Shown piece by piece: positions 62,809-64,000 of a stretch of DNA of 64,000 nucleotides. Under the pieces are notes generated by a model. That model worked only from the letters and a program-made list of their open reading frames with translations. It had not been told where the DNA came from and did no database searches. The translations under genes and the position numbers were made by a program. Source of the stretch: Nostoc sp. MG11 (GTDB lineage Bacteria > Cyanobacteriota > Cyanobacteriia > Cyanobacteriales > Nostocaceae); contig NZ_JACXXN010000020.1 in assembly GCF_014904695.1 (NCBI RefSeq), forward strand, positions 42,281 through 106,280, given 5' to 3'. The first letter of the stretch is position 1. Each line of letters starts with the position of its first letter.

Positions 62809-63576
62809 ATGACAAACAACAAAGGACAAATCTCACAATTACCAGCTGACTTAAATCCCCAAAAGTTACCCCAACATATAGCTGTGATCATGGATGGTAA
62901 TGGTCGATGGGCAACCAGTCGAGGGCTACCGCGTATTGCCGGACATCGCCAAGGGGCAAAGACGCTCAAAGAACTGTTACGATGCTGCAAGGATTGGGGA
63001 ATCAGCGCCTTAACAGCCTACGCCTTCTCTACTGAGAATTGGCGGCGACCAACCGAAGAAGTTGACTTTCTGATGCTTCTGTTTGAACGACTGCTGCGCC
63101 GCGAGTTAGCTCAAATGCATCGGGAAGGAGTGCGAATCTCGTTTATTGGAGATTTATCAATTTTACCTAAGTCTTTACAAGCAGAAATAGAACGTTCTAG
63201 TGCAGAGACACTGAACAATCAGGCAATTCACTTTACTGTTGCAGTTAACTACGGTAGCCGCAACGAAATTATGAGAGCCTGCCGTCAGGTAGCGGAACTG
63301 GTGCAACAAGGAGAACTCACTGCTGAAGGGGTAAACGAGAATCTTATGGAAAAGTTCCTTTACACAGCAGACACCCCAGAACCAGATCTGTTGATTCGTA
63401 CTAGTGGGGAGATGCGGTTGAGCAATTTTCTGCTGTGGCAAATGGCGTATACAGAGATGTACTTTACCGATATTCTTTGGCCAGATTTTGATAGAGAGGC
63501 ATTTCATCAAGCTCTGTTGAGTTACCAAGGACGTGATCGCCGTTTCGGCCAAGTTAAAGCTTCATTGTCAGCTTAA
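62809..63576 (+). CDS. uppS: isoprenyl transferase (undecaprenyl diphosphate synthase)
   Basis: A 255-residue cis-prenyltransferase: [20 protein letters not shown] has the catalytic Asp and Asn, [20 protein letters not shown] follows, and [20 protein letters not shown] then [15 protein letters not shown] holds the conserved C-terminal basic and aromatic residues. It makes the long-chain polyprenyl carrier for peptidoglycan and glycan export. Followed by psbA about 195 bases on. Confidence 0.95.
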   Translation: MTNNKGQISQLPADLNPQKLPQHIAVIMDGNGRWATSRGLPRIAGHRQGAKTLKELLRCCKDWGISALTAYAFSTENWRRPTEEVDFLMLLFERLLRRELAQMHREGVRISFIGDLSILPKSLQAEIERSSAETLNNQAIHFTVAVNYGSRNEIMRACRQVAELVQQGELTAEGVNENLMEKFLYTADTPEPDLLIRTSGEMRLSNFLLWQMAYTEMYFTDILWPDFDREAFHQALLSYQGRDRRFGQVKASLSA

Positions 63577-63682
63577 GTCTAGTTTGACTGAATCTTGCAA
63601 CGTGGACGAACCTGCAAAGCGATCGCAATCCCATTCATAAGTAAACCTAATACATGCTATCAGCTTTACAAACCTTAAAAGC

Positions 63683-63712
63683 TTGATTAACTTTTGTAAA
63701 GTAGTGTAAATT
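63683..63712 (+). promoter_or_regulatory. possible psbA promoter
   Basis: TTGATT (63683-63688) and TAAATT (63707-63712) with an 18-base spacer resemble -35 and -10 elements, about 60 bases before the psbA ATG. The surrounding DNA is AT-rich. Not demonstrated; chosen by spacing and position only. Confidence 0.35.
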
Positions 63713-63771
63713 ACTATCACAGGTAAAAACAAAGCCTAAATTCATACAAAAACAAACGCACTTATAAAACC

Positions 63772-64000
63772 ATGACAGCAACCTTACAACAGCGCTCCAG
63801 CGCCAACGTATGGGACAAATTCTGTGAGTGGGTCACCAGCACCAACAACCGTTTATATATCGGTTGGTTCGGCGTTCTCATGATCCCCACCCTACTAGCA
63901 GCCACCACCTGCTTCATCATCGCCTTCATCGCCGCTCCCCCCGTAGACATCGACGGCATCCGCGAACCAGTAGCAGGTTCATTAATCTACGGAAACAACA
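63772..64000 (+). CDS. psbA: photosystem II D1 protein, 5' part
   Basis: The first 76 codons of psb[61 protein letters not shown] and [16 protein letters not shown]. This covers the stromal N-terminus and first membrane helix. Mature D1 has about 344 residues; the rest is beyond the window. D1 is the photosystem II reaction-centre subunit, usually encoded by several copies. The form (low- or high-light) is decided at residue 130, not visible here. Confidence 0.97.
   Translation, partial: MTATLQQRSSANVWDKFCEWVTSTNNRLYIGWFGVLMIPTLLAATTCFIIAFIAAPPVDIDGIREPVAGSLIYGNN

Noticed and set aside
63762..63959. Minus-strand frame across the psbA start
   Set aside because: Antisense shadow of the highly biased psbA coding sequence.

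Overview
The window looks like chromosomal DNA from a filamentous, Nostoc-like cyanobacterium. Support comes from the start of a psbA (D1) gene at the right edge, a psbQ lipoprotein gene, a ferredoxin-type sulfite reductase, very frequent GCGATCGC (HIP1) octamers, many short palindromic dispersed repeats of the Nostoc type, and large TPR proteins carrying CHAT, caspase or NB-ARC domains. No phage, transposase or CRISPR array was recognised.

Layout. 0-2 kb: the 3' part of an ABC exporter, then tRNA-Tyr, tRNA-Thr and, on the other strand, tRNA-Arg. 2-11.5 kb: conserved cyanobacterial proteins, cutA, a secreted TPR-CHAT protease-like protein, a broken RelE-type toxin-antitoxin pair, an ADP-ribosylglycohydrolase and an exported small protein. 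11.7-19 kb: sulfite reductase with a DNA-binding-like tail, rsmE, a lipase-like protein, a VOC protein and a DUF92 membrane protein. 19.3-24.2 kb: a parvulin isomerase overlapping a type I exporter gene with an inactive C39-like domain, then an SPFH protein with a ribbon-helix-helix partner. 24.5-31.3 kb: treZ-treY-treH, which make trehalose from maltodextrin and break it down. 32.1-39.6 kb: an ebo cluster (divergent eboD, then eboA, B, C, E, F), known from scytonemin precursor export. 39.9-42.2 kb: a heme catalase and a 21-bp tandem repeat that is open on both strands.

42.4-47.5 kb is the strongest candidate for an uncharacterised system: caspase-NB-ARC-TPR protein, alpha/beta hydrolase and a small unknown protein, all on the minus strand and resembling an NTP-dependent cell-suicide or conflict cassette. 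47.9-52.5 kb: housekeeping genes (psbQ, FAD oxidase, a hydrolase-fold protein lacking its nucleophile, hemJ, a zinc-ribbon protein). 53.1-57.1 kb: a two-gene polar amino acid ABC importer with fused binding protein and permease, a membrane protein and a DCC thiol oxidoreductase. 57.3-61.5 kb is a second accessory region: HTH-NB-ARC-TPR protein, VapBC-like pair and an HNH endonuclease. 61.7-64 kb: a di-iron ferritin-like protein, uppS and the beginning of psbA.

All functional names rest on reading motifs and remembered families; no database search was run. Where the longest open frame began at TTG or GTG but a better ATG lay just inside, the inner start was chosen and this is noted.
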